Source of the DNA: Neoroseomonas soli
GTDB taxonomy: Bacteria > Pseudomonadota > Alphaproteobacteria > Acetobacterales > Acetobacteraceae
DNA length: 64,000 nt
Direction: 5' to 3'
Assembly: GCF_018129065.1 (NCBI RefSeq)
Contig: NZ_JAAEDM010000019.1
Coordinates: 1-64,000 of the forward strand
Part shown: one piece after another, positions 1 through 8,116 of the stretch
How the letters are laid out: each line of letters begins with the position of its first letter
Position numbering within the stretch: position 1 is the first letter of the stretch
Position numbers and translations under genes: made by a program
Notes under the pieces: generated by a model
The model's database searches: none
What the model was told of the DNA's origin: nothing
The model's input: only the letters and a program-made list of their open reading frames with translations

Positions 1-243
1 CTTCGCCTCGGCGCGGGCGGCGGCGGCCGCCTGGGCCTGGCGTGCCTCGAGCCCGCGGGCGAGGAAGGCGCCATACGCCGCCGGTGCATCCTCCGGCCGC
101 TCGGCCCGCAGCGCGGCCTCCTGCGCGGCGGCCGCTTCCTCCTGGGCGGCGAGCGCACCCCGCGCTTCCGCAAGCCGGCGCTGGGCAGTGGTGACCTCCA
201 GGGAGCGCAGCCTGGCAAGGGTGGCGAGCGGATCGCGTGGCAC
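1..243 (-). CDS. Partial coiled-coil protein, FliJ/YscO-like (N-terminal 81 residues)
   Basis: The frame is open from a GTG at 243 to the left edge, so the C-terminus is missing. It begins PRDPLATLARLRSLEV and continues as an Ala/Glu/Gln/Arg-rich helix with heptad-like spacing and no hydrophobic segment, as in flagellar or type III export chaperones of the FliJ/YscO class. The opening DPLATLxRLR resembles FliJ proteins as I recall them; this is weak family evidence. No ATG lies upstream in frame and the SD is poor, so the start is uncertain. The motAB genes lie 55 kb away, so they do not support a flagellar role directly. Confidence 0.5.
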   Translation of the reverse strand, partial: MPRDPLATLARLRSLEVTTAQRRLAEARGALAAQEEAAAAQEAALRAERPEDAPAAYGAFLARGLEARQAQAAAAARAEAK

Positions 244-372
244 GGGTGCAGGGGCTTGGCAGTGGTTTCCGCATCTTCGCGCCGACGCCTTGCCGCAGGG
301 TGAATGGCGGCTCCTGGCGCGCGGGCCGCCGCCATGGGACAAGCGCCGGAACGAAGGCCCCGAGGAAGCTCC

Positions 373-1464
373 ATGTCCCTTCCGTCCAACACGCTGAGCA
401 TCGCCGTCCTGCCGGGCGACGGCATCGGCACCGAGGTGACGGCGGCGACGCTTGCCGTGCTCGAGCCTCTGGCGAAGCGCCATGGCCTCGGCCTGGCCTA
501 CGAGCAGTTGCGCGCCGGCGCCTTCTGCTACCGCGACACCGGCACGGCGATGAGCGAGGAGACCTTCGACAAGGCGGCGAAGGCGGATGCGATCCTGCTC
601 GGCGCCATGGGCTGGCCGGAGATCCGCGCCGCCGACGGGACCGAGATCGCGCCGCAGTTGGACCTGCGCTTCCGGTTGAACCTCTATGCGGGCGTGCGGC
701 CCTTCCGCGCGCTGCCCGGCGTGCCGGTGGCGCTGGCCGATCCGCGTGCGCGCGACATCGACCTGGTGATCGTGCGCGAGAGCACCGAGGGCCTCTTCTT
801 CTCCCGCGACCGCGGCACCGTCACGCACGACATGGCGGAGGAGACGCTGCGCATCACCCGCGGCACGACGGAGCGCCTAGCACGCTTCTCCTTCGACCTC
901 GCGCGGCGGCGGGCGGAACGGCGCGGGCGCAAGGGCACGGTGACGCTGGTGGACAAGGCCAACGTCTTCCGCGCCTTCGCCTTCATGCGCGGCATCTTCG
1001 CCGAGGTCGCGGCCGGCTACCCGGATGTCGCGCATGGCGCGCACTACGTCGATGCGATGGCACTGGACCTCGTGCGCAAGCCCTGGGCCTTCGACGTGCT
1101 GCCGACCGAGAACATGTTCGGCGACATCCTCTCGGACCTCGGCGCCGGCCTCGTCGGCGGCATGGGCTTCGCGCCGAGCGCCGACATCGGCGACACCCAC
1201 GCTGTGTTCCAGCCCGCGCACGGGACGGCGCCGGACATCGCGGGGCAGGGGCTCGCGAACCCGACGGCGACGATCCTCTCCGCCGCGATGATGCTGGACT
1301 GGCTCGCCGGCAAGGGCGCCGGGCAGGCCTATGCCGATGCGGCGGCGGAACTCGACGCGGCGGTGGATGCCGCCTTCGCGGACGGACTGCGGACGCCCGA
1401 CATCGGCGGGCGGGATGGCACGGCGGCGGCGGCGCGCGCGGTGGCGGAGCGGATCGGTCGCTAG
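373..1464 (+). CDS. Isocitrate/isopropylmalate-family dehydrogenase (tartrate dehydrogenase-like)
   Basis: A 363-residue NAD-dependent beta-decarboxylating dehydrogenase, expected to oxidise a 2-hydroxy acid such as tartrate, malate or isopropylmalate in the cytoplasm. The N-terminal VLPGDGIGTEV, the RESTEGLFF segment, DKANVFRAF, the metal-binding MFGDILSDLGAGL (about residues 248-260) and FQPAHGTAPDIAG (about 279) are all family hallmarks. In RESTEGLFF a Phe stands where IPMDH has its catalytic Tyr, so leucine biosynthesis is unlikely. The start at 373 is chosen for the GAGGAAG just upstream; an open frame extends back to 304. The neighbouring Bug/GntR/MmgE genes suggest hydroxy-acid catabolism. 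Confidence 0.85.
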   Translation: MSLPSNTLSIAVLPGDGIGTEVTAATLAVLEPLAKRHGLGLAYEQLRAGAFCYRDTGTAMSEETFDKAAKADAILLGAMGWPEIRAADGTEIAPQLDLRFRLNLYAGVRPFRALPGVPVALADPRARDIDLVIVRESTEGLFFSRDRGTVTHDMAEETLRITRGTTERLARFSFDLARRRAERRGRKGTVTLVDKANVFRAFAFMRGIFAEVAAGYPDVAHGAHYVDAMALDLVRKPWAFDVLPTENMFGDILSDLGAGLVGGMGFAPSADIGDTHAVFQPAHGTAPDIAGQGLANPTATILSAAMMLDWLAGKGAGQAYADAAAELDAAVDAAFADGLRTPDIGGRDGTAAAARAVAERIGR

Positions 1465-1769
1465 AGCAGATCGCATGCGGCCGGAATCAGCCGTATGCAT
1501 GAAGATGCTCGCTCAGCCATGGCTGGTGTGCTGCCCGCGAAGTTTGCTGGATTTCCAGCAAGCGGAGCGGACAAGCAGGCCACTGAGATCGAGGGCAGGT
1601 GGCCTGAGAGCGATGTCGGCGGGACTTCGGAATCGGGATACTGGAGCCGTATCCCCGCCCCCGTGAACGTGGCGGGCAGGACGCGGCGAAGTGCCTCTGC
1701 CGCCATCCGCTTCCGCGGCACGGCAGCCCAGGCCGGGCTCCGCGGCCAGCGCCCCGACCCGCCGCCGCG
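1465..1769. other. Gene-free stretch with three hairpins
   Basis: No credible gene lies between the convergent dehydrogenase and Bug genes. Three stem-loops are visible. The first has arms 1473-1481 and 1490-1498, nine pairs with one G-U, directly after the stop codon in a CTAGAGCAGATC context. The second has perfect 7-bp arms at 1544-1550 and 1555-1561 with an ATTT loop. The third has perfect 7-bp arms at 1635-1641 and 1649-1655. They may act as terminators or be REP-like intergenic repeats; none has a U-tract. Confidence 0.5.
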
Positions 1770-2747
1770 TCAGTTCACGCTGATTCGCGCCTCGCGCGCC
1801 ACCTGCCGCCAGCGCAGGATGTCGGCGCGCAGCGCGTCGCGGAACTCGGCGAGGCCGAGTGGCGCCGGCTGCGCGCCGTCGAGTTCGAGGTAGCGGAGGT
1901 AGGACGGCGCGCGCGCCGCCGCGCTGATCTCGGCGTTCAGGCGTTCCTGCACCGGCTGGGGCACGCCGCGCGGCGCCAGGATGCCCCACCAGACGGCGAC
2001 ATCGAAGTCGATGCCGGTGCTCTCGCGGATGGTGGGGATCGCGGGCATGCCGGCGAAGCGCTGGGCGGTGGTCACCGCGATCACCGGCACCGTCCCGGCG
2101 TCGACCAGGCCGCGCACGGAGGCGAGCGTGGTCATCAGGAAGTCGATCCGCCCGGCGACGAGGTCGCTCTGCGCCGGTGCGATGCCGGCATAGGGGATCG
2201 CCTCCATCTGCAGCCGGCTCGCGAGGTTGAAGGCCTCCATCGTGAAATGCCCGACGCCGCCCATCCCTGCCATCCCGTAGAGCAGCTTGCCGGGATTGGC
2301 GCGCGCGTGGCGCACGAGTTCGTCCATGGTGCGGAAGGGGCTGTTCGGCTTCGTCACCACCACCATCGGCGCGGTGCAGAGCCGCGCGATCGCGTCGAAG
2401 CTCTCGATCGCGTCGAAGGTGTTGCGGCGGATGGTCGAACTGGTGGCGAAGGAACTGGAGGCCAGCAGCAGCGTGTGCCCGTCCGGCGGCGCGCTGGCGA
2501 CGAAGCCCGCGCCGATCGAGCCCGCGGCGCCGGGGCGGTTCTCCACCACCACGGGCCGGCCGAGGGCGGTCTGCAGCGCATCCGCGATCGGCCGGGCGAT
2601 GTTGTCGTTGCTGCCGCCCGGCGTGAAGGGGACCACCAGGCGGATGCTCTGGCTGGGCCAGCCGGGCGTATTGGCGCGCGCGGCGCCGGCCAAGGCGAGG
2701 CCGGCGGTGGCCCCGAGCAGGCCGCGGCGGGTCGGGTGGTGGGGCAC
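1770..2747 (-). CDS. Bug/TctC family tripartite tricarboxylate transporter substrate-binding protein (1)
   Basis: A 325-residue periplasmic binding protein of the Bug (TctC) family, which captures carboxylates. It has a twin-arginine-like leader (TRRGLLGATAGLALAGAARA), then the family signature IRLVVPFTPGGSNDNIARPI, VVENRPGAAGSIGA and the late VAVWWGILAPRGVP. GTG at 2747 is chosen because a strong AGGAGG sits 7 nt upstream and the leader then starts correctly; an open frame continues to 2804 without an SD. No TctA/TctB membrane genes are adjacent. It diverges from a GntR gene across a 100-bp region full of inverted repeats and is probably controlled by it. Confidence 0.93.
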   Translation of the reverse strand: MPHHPTRRGLLGATAGLALAGAARANTPGWPSQSIRLVVPFTPGGSNDNIARPIADALQTALGRPVVVENRPGAAGSIGAGFVASAPPDGHTLLLASSSFATSSTIRRNTFDAIESFDAIARLCTAPMVVVTKPNSPFRTMDELVRHARANPGKLLYGMAGMGGVGHFTMEAFNLASRLQMEAIPYAGIAPAQSDLVAGRIDFLMTTLASVRGLVDAGTVPVIAVTTAQRFAGMPAIPTIRESTGIDFDVAVWWGILAPRGVPQPVQERLNAEISAAARAPSYLRYLELDGAQPAPLGLAEFRDALRADILRWRQVAREARISVN

Positions 2748-2769
2748 GGCGTTTCCTCCTGCGGCGCCG

Positions 2770-2820
2770 GACATTATGAATGCATCGGACGCCGATAATG
2801 TCATATGCTTGTACGGACAT
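2770..2820. promoter_or_regulatory. Candidate GntR operator region between tctC-like and gntR-like genes
   Basis: An 8-bp perfect inverted repeat, GACATTAT at 2770-2777 and ATAATGTC at 2795-2802, sits in the divergent intergenic region. A further GACAT at 2816-2820 pairs with the same ATGTC. Inside lies CTTGTACGGACA (2808-2819), which matches 10 of 12 bases of CTTGTGCGAACA at 5137-5148 in the next divergent promoter region. The position between a regulator and its divergent neighbour is typical of an autoregulatory operator. Binding is inferred. Confidence 0.55.
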
Positions 2821-2847
2821 GCCTATAACTTCCCGCCTTCGGAATCA

Positions 2848-3663
2848 ATGACCATGGTGCGACGCGTGCCCGCGGCCCGACCCCCTCTCGCCGCGGCGGC
2901 CATGGCCGATGCGGCGCAACTGCTGGCCGGCAGCCAGCCGCGCTACGCCACCGTGGCGACGGCGCTGGCGGCCGAGATCCTCGAGGGCAAGCGCCCGGTC
3001 GGCACGCTGCTGCCGACCGAGCAGGAACTTGGCCAGAGCTTCGGCGTCAGCCGCTCCACCGTCCGCCAGGCGCTACGGCGGCTGGCCGAGCTTGGCCTGG
3101 TCGCGAGTGCGCAGGGCGTCGGCACGCGGGTGATCGCCGACCAGCCGCGCGGCCGCTACGTGCTGGCGGTGCGCTCGGTGACCGACGTGATGGGCTATGC
3201 CGCGCGCACACACCTCGACATCCGCGGCCGCGGGAAGGTGGTGGCGGATGCCGCGCTGGCCGAGCGCCTCGGCTGCGAGGTCGGCTCGCACTGGGTGCAT
3301 GTGGCCGGGCTGCGTCGCGCGGCGGAGGGGCGGGCGGCGCCGATCTCGCTCTGCGACCTCTACATCGCGGAGGAGTTCGCCGAGGTGGCGGCCTCGCCCG
3401 ACCTCGCCATGACGCCGGCCTACCGGCTGATCGCGCAGCGCCGCGGCGTGCCGGTCGAGACGGTGCAGCAGGACATCGCCGCCATCGCGCTCGACGCCGC
3501 GCAGGCGGAGGTGCTCGGCGTCGCGCCGGGCTCGCCGGGCCTTTACATCCGCCGGCAGTTCTTCGCCGCCAGCGGCAGGCTGGTGGAAGCGACGACCAAC
3601 ATCCACGCCGCCGCCGACCAGTTCGTCTATACCCTCCGCCTCGGCGGGCCGGAGGAAGGCTGA
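2848..3663 (+). CDS. GntR family transcriptional regulator, HutC/UTRA subfamily
   Basis: A 271-residue regulator. An N-terminal winged helix-turn-helix (about residues 35-95) contains PTEQELGQSFGVSRSTVRQA and a GVGTRV wing. The C-terminal UTRA ligand-binding domain (about 100-265) ends with GLYIRRQFFAASGRLVEATT. UTRA proteins typically bind a small effector that lifts repression. ATG 2848 or 2854 can start it; both lack a clear SD, and the longer open frame upstream reads through the operator region and is rejected. It diverges from the Bug gene and converges on an MmgE/PrpD gene 4 bp away, and probably controls both that pair and the 5.2-9.3 kb operon. Confidence 0.92.
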   Translation: MTMVRRVPAARPPLAAAAMADAAQLLAGSQPRYATVATALAAEILEGKRPVGTLLPTEQELGQSFGVSRSTVRQALRRLAELGLVASAQGVGTRVIADQPRGRYVLAVRSVTDVMGYAARTHLDIRGRGKVVADAALAERLGCEVGSHWVHVAGLRRAAEGRAAPISLCDLYIAEEFAEVAASPDLAMTPAYRLIAQRRGVPVETVQQDIAAIALDAAQAEVLGVAPGSPGLYIRRQFFAASGRLVEATTNIHAAADQFVYTLRLGGPEEG

Positions 3664-3667
3664 CGGC

Positions 3668-5089
3668 TCAGGCCGCCAGCGCCTCGGCGAGCGGCGCGAT
3701 GTCGGCGAGCTCGTCCACCTTCCACAGCATGTCGAGCGCCGCCTGCGCGCGCGCCTGGCCCAGCCGCGGGGCGACGAGGCCGAGGAACTTCTCGGCGACG
3801 CCCGCATCGGTCAGCGGGTTGGAGGCGGAGCCGAAGGGCTCCATCACCGTGCGCTCGAGCACGCGCCCGTCGGCGGTGGTGACCTTCACCTTGGCGCCGC
3901 GCTTGCGCGGGTAGATGGCATCGCACTCCTCGTCGATCGTGGTGCGGATCGCGCCCGTCAGCCCCAGGATCGCAGGGTCGCGGCGTTCGGCCTCGCCGAA
4001 GTCGGCGAGCGTGACGCGGCCGCGCACCAGCGCGGTGGCGACGGTGAAGGGGATGCTCATCTGGGCGGTGGTCATCTCGGTCCAGCCCACTTCGCCATGC
4101 GCGGCGGCGACGGCGTAGCTGCCGATGTCCACCGCCTTCACCTGCGCCGCGGTCAGCCCGTCCTTCGCCGCCATGTCGAGCACCGCGTCGATCATGGCGT
4201 GGATGTGCCGGCAGGATGCGTAGGGCTTCATGTAGCAGTTGGCGACGGCGAAGCGGGACTTCGGGTGGTTGTCCCCGGCCGCGAGGATGTCGAGCTTCGC
4301 GTAGTCGATGCCTTCGCCGCCGGCATAGGCGTTGAAGAACCCGTCCTTGAACTCCAGCGCGCCGCGCGGGGTGGGCAGGCCGGCCTCGACCAGCAGCGCG
4401 GCAAGCACACCCTCGCGCGCCGCGTGGCCCGGATGGGTGCGCTTCACGTCGCCACCGGCGAGGAAGGTGAAGATCCCGGAGGCGTAGGAAGCGGCGGCGC
4501 CGATCGCGCCTTCCATGCGGTCCGCGTCATAGCCGAGCAACGCGCCGGCGGTGACGGCGGAACCGATCACGCCCGCGGTGCCGGTGTTGTGGAAGCCGCG
4601 CCAGCGTGACCGCGGATGGCTCGCGGCGGCGATGCGGCAGGTCGCCTCGTAGCCGGCGACGACGGAAGCAAGGAACGCCTTGCCGCTGACATGACGCTGC
4701 GCGCCCAGCGCGAGCGCCGCCGGGACCACCACGCCGCCCGGATGCACCGAGCCCGCGCGGTAGCCGTCGTCCAGTTCCAGCCCGTGGCCGCAGGTGCCGC
4801 CGACATAGGTGGCCGAGAGCACGTCATAACGCTGCTTCACGCCCGCCATCGGGACGGTGCCGGCGCCGATGCCGGCAGCGGCGAAGGCCTTCTCCACCGA
4901 CAGGGTCGCATCCTGCGTCGCGCCGGCGATCATGGCGCCGAGCGTGTCGATGGTGTGCCGGCGCGCCGCGTGGCGGGCGAAGTCGTCCACCTGCGTGAGG
5001 TCGAGCCCCGCCACGAATTCCGCCAGGGCGCGCGTCGGCCCCTGGGTGGCAACGGCGGAGGACTTGCTGTCCGGGATCGGCATGTCCAT
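3668..5089 (-). CDS. MmgE/PrpD family protein
   Basis: A 473-residue protein of the MmgE/PrpD family, which includes 2-methylcitrate dehydratase, cis-aconitate decarboxylase and iminodisuccinate epimerase. Family features include DTLGAMIAGA near the N-terminus, LELDDGYRAGSVHPGGVVVP, TYVGGTCGHG and YPRKRGAKVKV late in the chain. The substrate cannot be read from sequence. ATG 5089 is chosen because GGAAG lies 8 nt upstream; an open frame runs much further back through the neighbouring gene and is an artefact. It faces the crotonase operon across a short region with a TTGT-N4-ACAA palindrome, suggesting co-regulation. Confidence 0.92.
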   Translation of the reverse strand: MDMPIPDSKSSAVATQGPTRALAEFVAGLDLTQVDDFARHAARRHTIDTLGAMIAGATQDATLSVEKAFAAAGIGAGTVPMAGVKQRYDVLSATYVGGTCGHGLELDDGYRAGSVHPGGVVVPAALALGAQRHVSGKAFLASVVAGYEATCRIAAASHPRSRWRGFHNTGTAGVIGSAVTAGALLGYDADRMEGAIGAAASYASGIFTFLAGGDVKRTHPGHAAREGVLAALLVEAGLPTPRGALEFKDGFFNAYAGGEGIDYAKLDILAAGDNHPKSRFAVANCYMKPYASCRHIHAMIDAVLDMAAKDGLTAAQVKAVDIGSYAVAAAHGEVGWTEMTTAQMSIPFTVATALVRGRVTLADFGEAERRDPAILGLTGAIRTTIDEECDAIYPRKRGAKVKVTTADGRVLERTVMEPFGSASNPLTDAGVAEKFLGLVAPRLGQARAQAALDMLWKVDELADIAPLAEALAA

Positions 5090-5131
5090 CAGGGGCACTT
5101 CCTTCGCGGTGGAGGCCAGGTCGGCCGCGTT

Positions 5132-5158
5132 GTCATCTTGTGCGAACAAGTTTATGAC
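5132..5158. promoter_or_regulatory. Candidate operator, CTTGT-GCGA-ACAAG palindrome
   Basis: A perfect inverted repeat, CTTGT at 5137-5141 and ACAAG at 5146-5150, lies between the divergent MmgE/PrpD and crotonase genes, flanked by GTCAT (5132-5136) and ATGAC (5154-5158). It closely matches 2808-2819 beside the GntR gene, so the two sites are probably bound by the same regulator. Confidence 0.55.
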
Positions 5159-5212
5159 GGCCCGCACCCCCGGCGCAACCCGGGACGACAAACCTGACCG
5201 GGAGGACCCGAC

Positions 5213-6004
5213 ATGGCCGACACACCCAGCCCCGAGACCCTGCTGGAAGCCCGCGACGGCCATGTCGCCACCCTGACGATCAACCGCCCGCCCAACAACC
5301 ACATCAGCCGCGAACTCATGGTCACGCTGGCCGACAGGCTCGAGGCGCTGGACCGGGACGACACCTGCCGCGTCGTGGTGCTGACCGGCGCGGGCAAGCA
5401 TTTCTGCGCCGGGGCGGATTTCTCGAAGGGGGATTCGGGCGGACTGGCCTCGCCGGAAGGTGCGCCGGGGCGGACGCTCTATGTCGAGGCGGCGCGGCTG
5501 TTCCGCACGCGCAAGCCGATCATCGCGGCGGTGCAGGGGGCGGCGGTCGGCGCCGGGCTCGGCCTCGCGGTGGCGGCGGATTTCCGCGTGACCTGCGAGG
5601 AAGCGCGCTATTCGGCGAACTTCACGCGCCTCGGCTTCCATCCCGGCTTCGGGCTGTCCTTCACCCTGCCGCGGCTGATCGGGCAGCAGCAGGCGGCGCT
5701 GCTGTTCTACACGGGGCGGCGGATCGACGGGGCCGAGGCGTACCGCATCGGCCTTGCCGACATGCTGGTGCCGCAGGCCGAGGTGCTGTCGATGGCGCAG
5801 ACGCTGGCGAAGGAGATCGCGATCTCCTCCCCGGCGGCGGTGCAGGGCGTGCGCGCCTCCATGCGGCGCGGCATCGCCGAGGCCTTCGAGGCGGCGACCG
5901 AGCGCGAGTACCAGCAGCAGGTCTGGCAGCGCCAGATGGAGGACTTCGCGGAAGGCCGCACCGCCATGGCCGAGCGCCGCGAGCCGCGCTTCACGGGCCG
6001 CTGA
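5213..6004 (+). CDS. Enoyl-CoA hydratase/isomerase family protein lacking both catalytic glutamates
   Basis: A 263-residue crotonase-fold enzyme. Oxyanion-hole segments are present (HFCAGADFSKG near residue 64 and GAAVGAGLGLAVAADFRV near 112-129). The positions equivalent to Glu144 and Glu164 of rat hydratase are Gly117 and Phe137, 20 residues apart as expected, so ordinary syn-hydration is unlikely. It may be an isomerase, thioesterase-like or decarboxylating crotonase. ATG 5213 follows GGGAGGA. It is the first gene of an operon with an NDP-forming acyl-CoA synthetase (1 nt later) and an acyl-CoA dehydrogenase. Confidence 0.88.
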   Translation: MADTPSPETLLEARDGHVATLTINRPPNNHISRELMVTLADRLEALDRDDTCRVVVLTGAGKHFCAGADFSKGDSGGLASPEGAPGRTLYVEAARLFRTRKPIIAAVQGAAVGAGLGLAVAADFRVTCEEARYSANFTRLGFHPGFGLSFTLPRLIGQQQAALLFYTGRRIDGAEAYRIGLADMLVPQAEVLSMAQTLAKEIAISSPAAVQGVRASMRRGIAEAFEAATEREYQQQVWQRQMEDFAEGRTAMAERREPRFTGR

Positions 6005-6005
6005 G

Positions 6006-8096
6006 ATGAACGTGATGAACGACCGTGCCGTGCTGGCCGAGGCCATCTTCCGCCCGCGCGCCATCGCGCTGATCGGCGCCACGGCCGACCAGTCCAAGAA
6101 CAATGCCCGCGCGCAGCGGCTGCTGAAGAAGTCCGGCTATGGCGGGCGCATCCTGCCGATCAATCCGGGCCGCAGCGAGATCATGGGCGATGTGGCCTAT
6201 CCCGACATCCGCCAGGCGCCCGGGCCGATCGACCATGCCTTCATCATGGTGCCGTCCGCCGCCGTGCCGGACGCGATAGCCGGCTGCGTCGAGAAAGGGG
6301 TGAAGGTCGCGACGCTCTACAGCGCCGGCTTCGCCGAGATCGGCGCCGAGGGGCGCGCCATGCAGGACCGCATCGTCGCCATGGCGCGCGAGGGCGGGCT
6401 GCGGCTGATCGGGCCGAACTGCCTGGGCCTTGTGAATGTCACGGACGGCGTGCCGATCACCAACAACGCGGCGGTGGAAGCCGAGGAACTGCGCCCCGGC
6501 TGGCTCAGCGTGGTGTCGCAGAGCGGCAGCATGATGGGTGCGCTGCTCTCCCGCGCCATGGCGCGCGGCTTCACCTTCGCGAAGCTCGTCTCGGTCGGCA
6601 ACGAGAGCGACATCGGCGCCGGCGAGATGGCCGAACTGATGGTCGAGGACGAGGCGACACGCTGCGTGCTCATGTTCCTCGAGACGCTGCGCGACGCGCC
6701 GAGGCTCGCCGCCGCCGCGCGGCGGGCGCATGCGCTCGGCAAGCCGGTGATCGTGTACAAGCTCGGACGTTCGGATGTGGGGCGGCAGATCGCGGTGTCG
6801 CATACCGGCGCGATGGTCGGCGCGGACGAACTCGCCGCGACCTTCTTCCGCGAGAACGGCATCCTGCGCGTCGAGACGCTCGAAGGGCTCGTGGAACTGC
6901 CGCGCCTGGTGCTCGGCCGCACGCCGCCCAAGGGCAACCGCGTCGCGATGCTGACCGGCACGGGCGGCGGCGCGGCGATGGTTGTGGACGGCGTCGGCAC
7001 GCGTGGCGACCAGGTCGTCGGCCCGACGCCGGACATGCGTGCGCGCCTGGCCGAGCAGGGCATTCACATCAGCGACTCCCCGCTGATCGACCTGCCCATG
7101 GGCGGCGGGCGCGGGCATTACACGACGGTGCTGAAGGAACTCGTGGCCTCGGACCACTGCGACGCGGTGGTGGCGGTGCTCGGGTCCACCGCGCGGCTGC
7201 GGCCGACGCAGGTGAACGACAACGTCCTGGACGTCTATGACGGCAGCAAGCCGATCGCCGTCTTCGCCGCGCCGCAGGCGGACGAGGCGCTGCGCATCCT
7301 GGACGAGGCCGGTGTCGCCGGCTTCCGCACGCCGGAAACCTGCGCCGACGCGCTGCACACATTCCTGAACTGGCGCGCGCCGAAGCCGGTGGAGAACGTG
7401 CCCGAGGCCGCGTGGCGCGGGGCGGCGGAACGGCTCTACGCGGTCGGCGCGCCGCGGCTCGATGAGGCGCAGGCCTGCGACGTGTTCGCGGCGCTCGGCA
7501 TCGAAGGGCCGGGCAGCCGCATCGTGGCGGCGCCCGAGGAAGCGACGGGCTTCGCCGGCCCGGTCGCGGTGAAGCTGCTGTCGCCCGACATCCTGCACAA
7601 GACCGATGCCGGGCTGGTGCGCCTGAACGTCGAGGGCGACGCCGCCATCCGCGAGACGGTCGCCGCACTGCTCGCCATCGCGCGGGAAGAATTCCCGCAG
7701 GCCCGCGTGAAGGGCGTGCTGGTGGCGCCGATGCATCGCGGGCTTGCCGAGGTGATCCTCGGCTTCCGGCACGACCCGGAGGTCGGGCCGGTGGTCATGC
7801 TCGGCATGGGCGGCGTGCTGGCGGAACTGAAGCGCAGCTATTGCGTGCGACTCGCGCCGGTGTCGGAAGCGACCGCGATGGAGATGATCGCGGAACTGCC
7901 GGAACTGAAGCTGATCCAGGGCTTCCGCAACCTGCCGCGCGGCGACGTCGCGGCGTTGGCGCGTGCCATCCGTTCGATCTCGCTGCTGGCCTGCCTCGAT
8001 GGCGCGCCGGTGCAGGAAGCCGAGATCAACCCGCTCATCATCCGTGCCGAAGGGCAGGGGGCCGTCGCCGTGGACGGCCTCATCGCGCTCGGCTGA
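6006..8096 (+). CDS. NDP-forming acyl-CoA synthetase (CoA-binding / ATP-grasp)
   Basis: A 696-residue single-chain acyl-CoA synthetase of the acetyl-CoA synthetase (ADP-forming) type, with both alpha and beta parts. The N-terminal CoA-binding domain has IALIGATADQSKNN and LIGPNCLGLVN. The succinyl-CoA ligase-like region has VSQSGSMMG and the phosphohistidine loop SHTGAMVG (His about residue 265). The C-terminal ATP-grasp (about 480-690) carries VKLLSPDILHKTDAGLV. It would activate a carboxylic acid to its CoA thioester using ATP. The start is one base after the crotonase stop, implying translational coupling; ATG 6015 is a possible alternative. The acid substrate is unknown. Confidence 0.92.
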   Translation: MNVMNDRAVLAEAIFRPRAIALIGATADQSKNNARAQRLLKKSGYGGRILPINPGRSEIMGDVAYPDIRQAPGPIDHAFIMVPSAAVPDAIAGCVEKGVKVATLYSAGFAEIGAEGRAMQDRIVAMAREGGLRLIGPNCLGLVNVTDGVPITNNAAVEAEELRPGWLSVVSQSGSMMGALLSRAMARGFTFAKLVSVGNESDIGAGEMAELMVEDEATRCVLMFLETLRDAPRLAAAARRAHALGKPVIVYKLGRSDVGRQIAVSHTGAMVGADELAATFFRENGILRVETLEGLVELPRLVLGRTPPKGNRVAMLTGTGGGAAMVVDGVGTRGDQVVGPTPDMRARLAEQGIHISDSPLIDLPMGGGRGHYTTVLKELVASDHCDAVVAVLGSTARLRPTQVNDNVLDVYDGSKPIAVFAAPQADEALRILDEAGVAGFRTPETCADALHTFLNWRAPKPVENVPEAAWRGAAERLYAVGAPRLDEAQACDVFAALGIEGPGSRIVAAPEEATGFAGPVAVKLLSPDILHKTDAGLVRLNVEGDAAIRETVAALLAIAREEFPQARVKGVLVAPMHRGLAEVILGFRHDPEVGPVVMLGMGGVLAELKRSYCVRLAPVSEATAMEMIAELPELKLIQGFRNLPRGDVAALARAIRSISLLACLDGAPVQEAEINPLIIRAEGQGAVAVDGLIALG

Positions 8097-8116
8097 CCAC
8101 GCAGGACACGACCAAG

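Noticed and set aside
5090-6103. N-terminal extension of the MmgE/PrpD protein to 6103
   Set aside because: The extension is antisense to the crotonase and the start of the synthetase; the SD and family start support ATG 5089.
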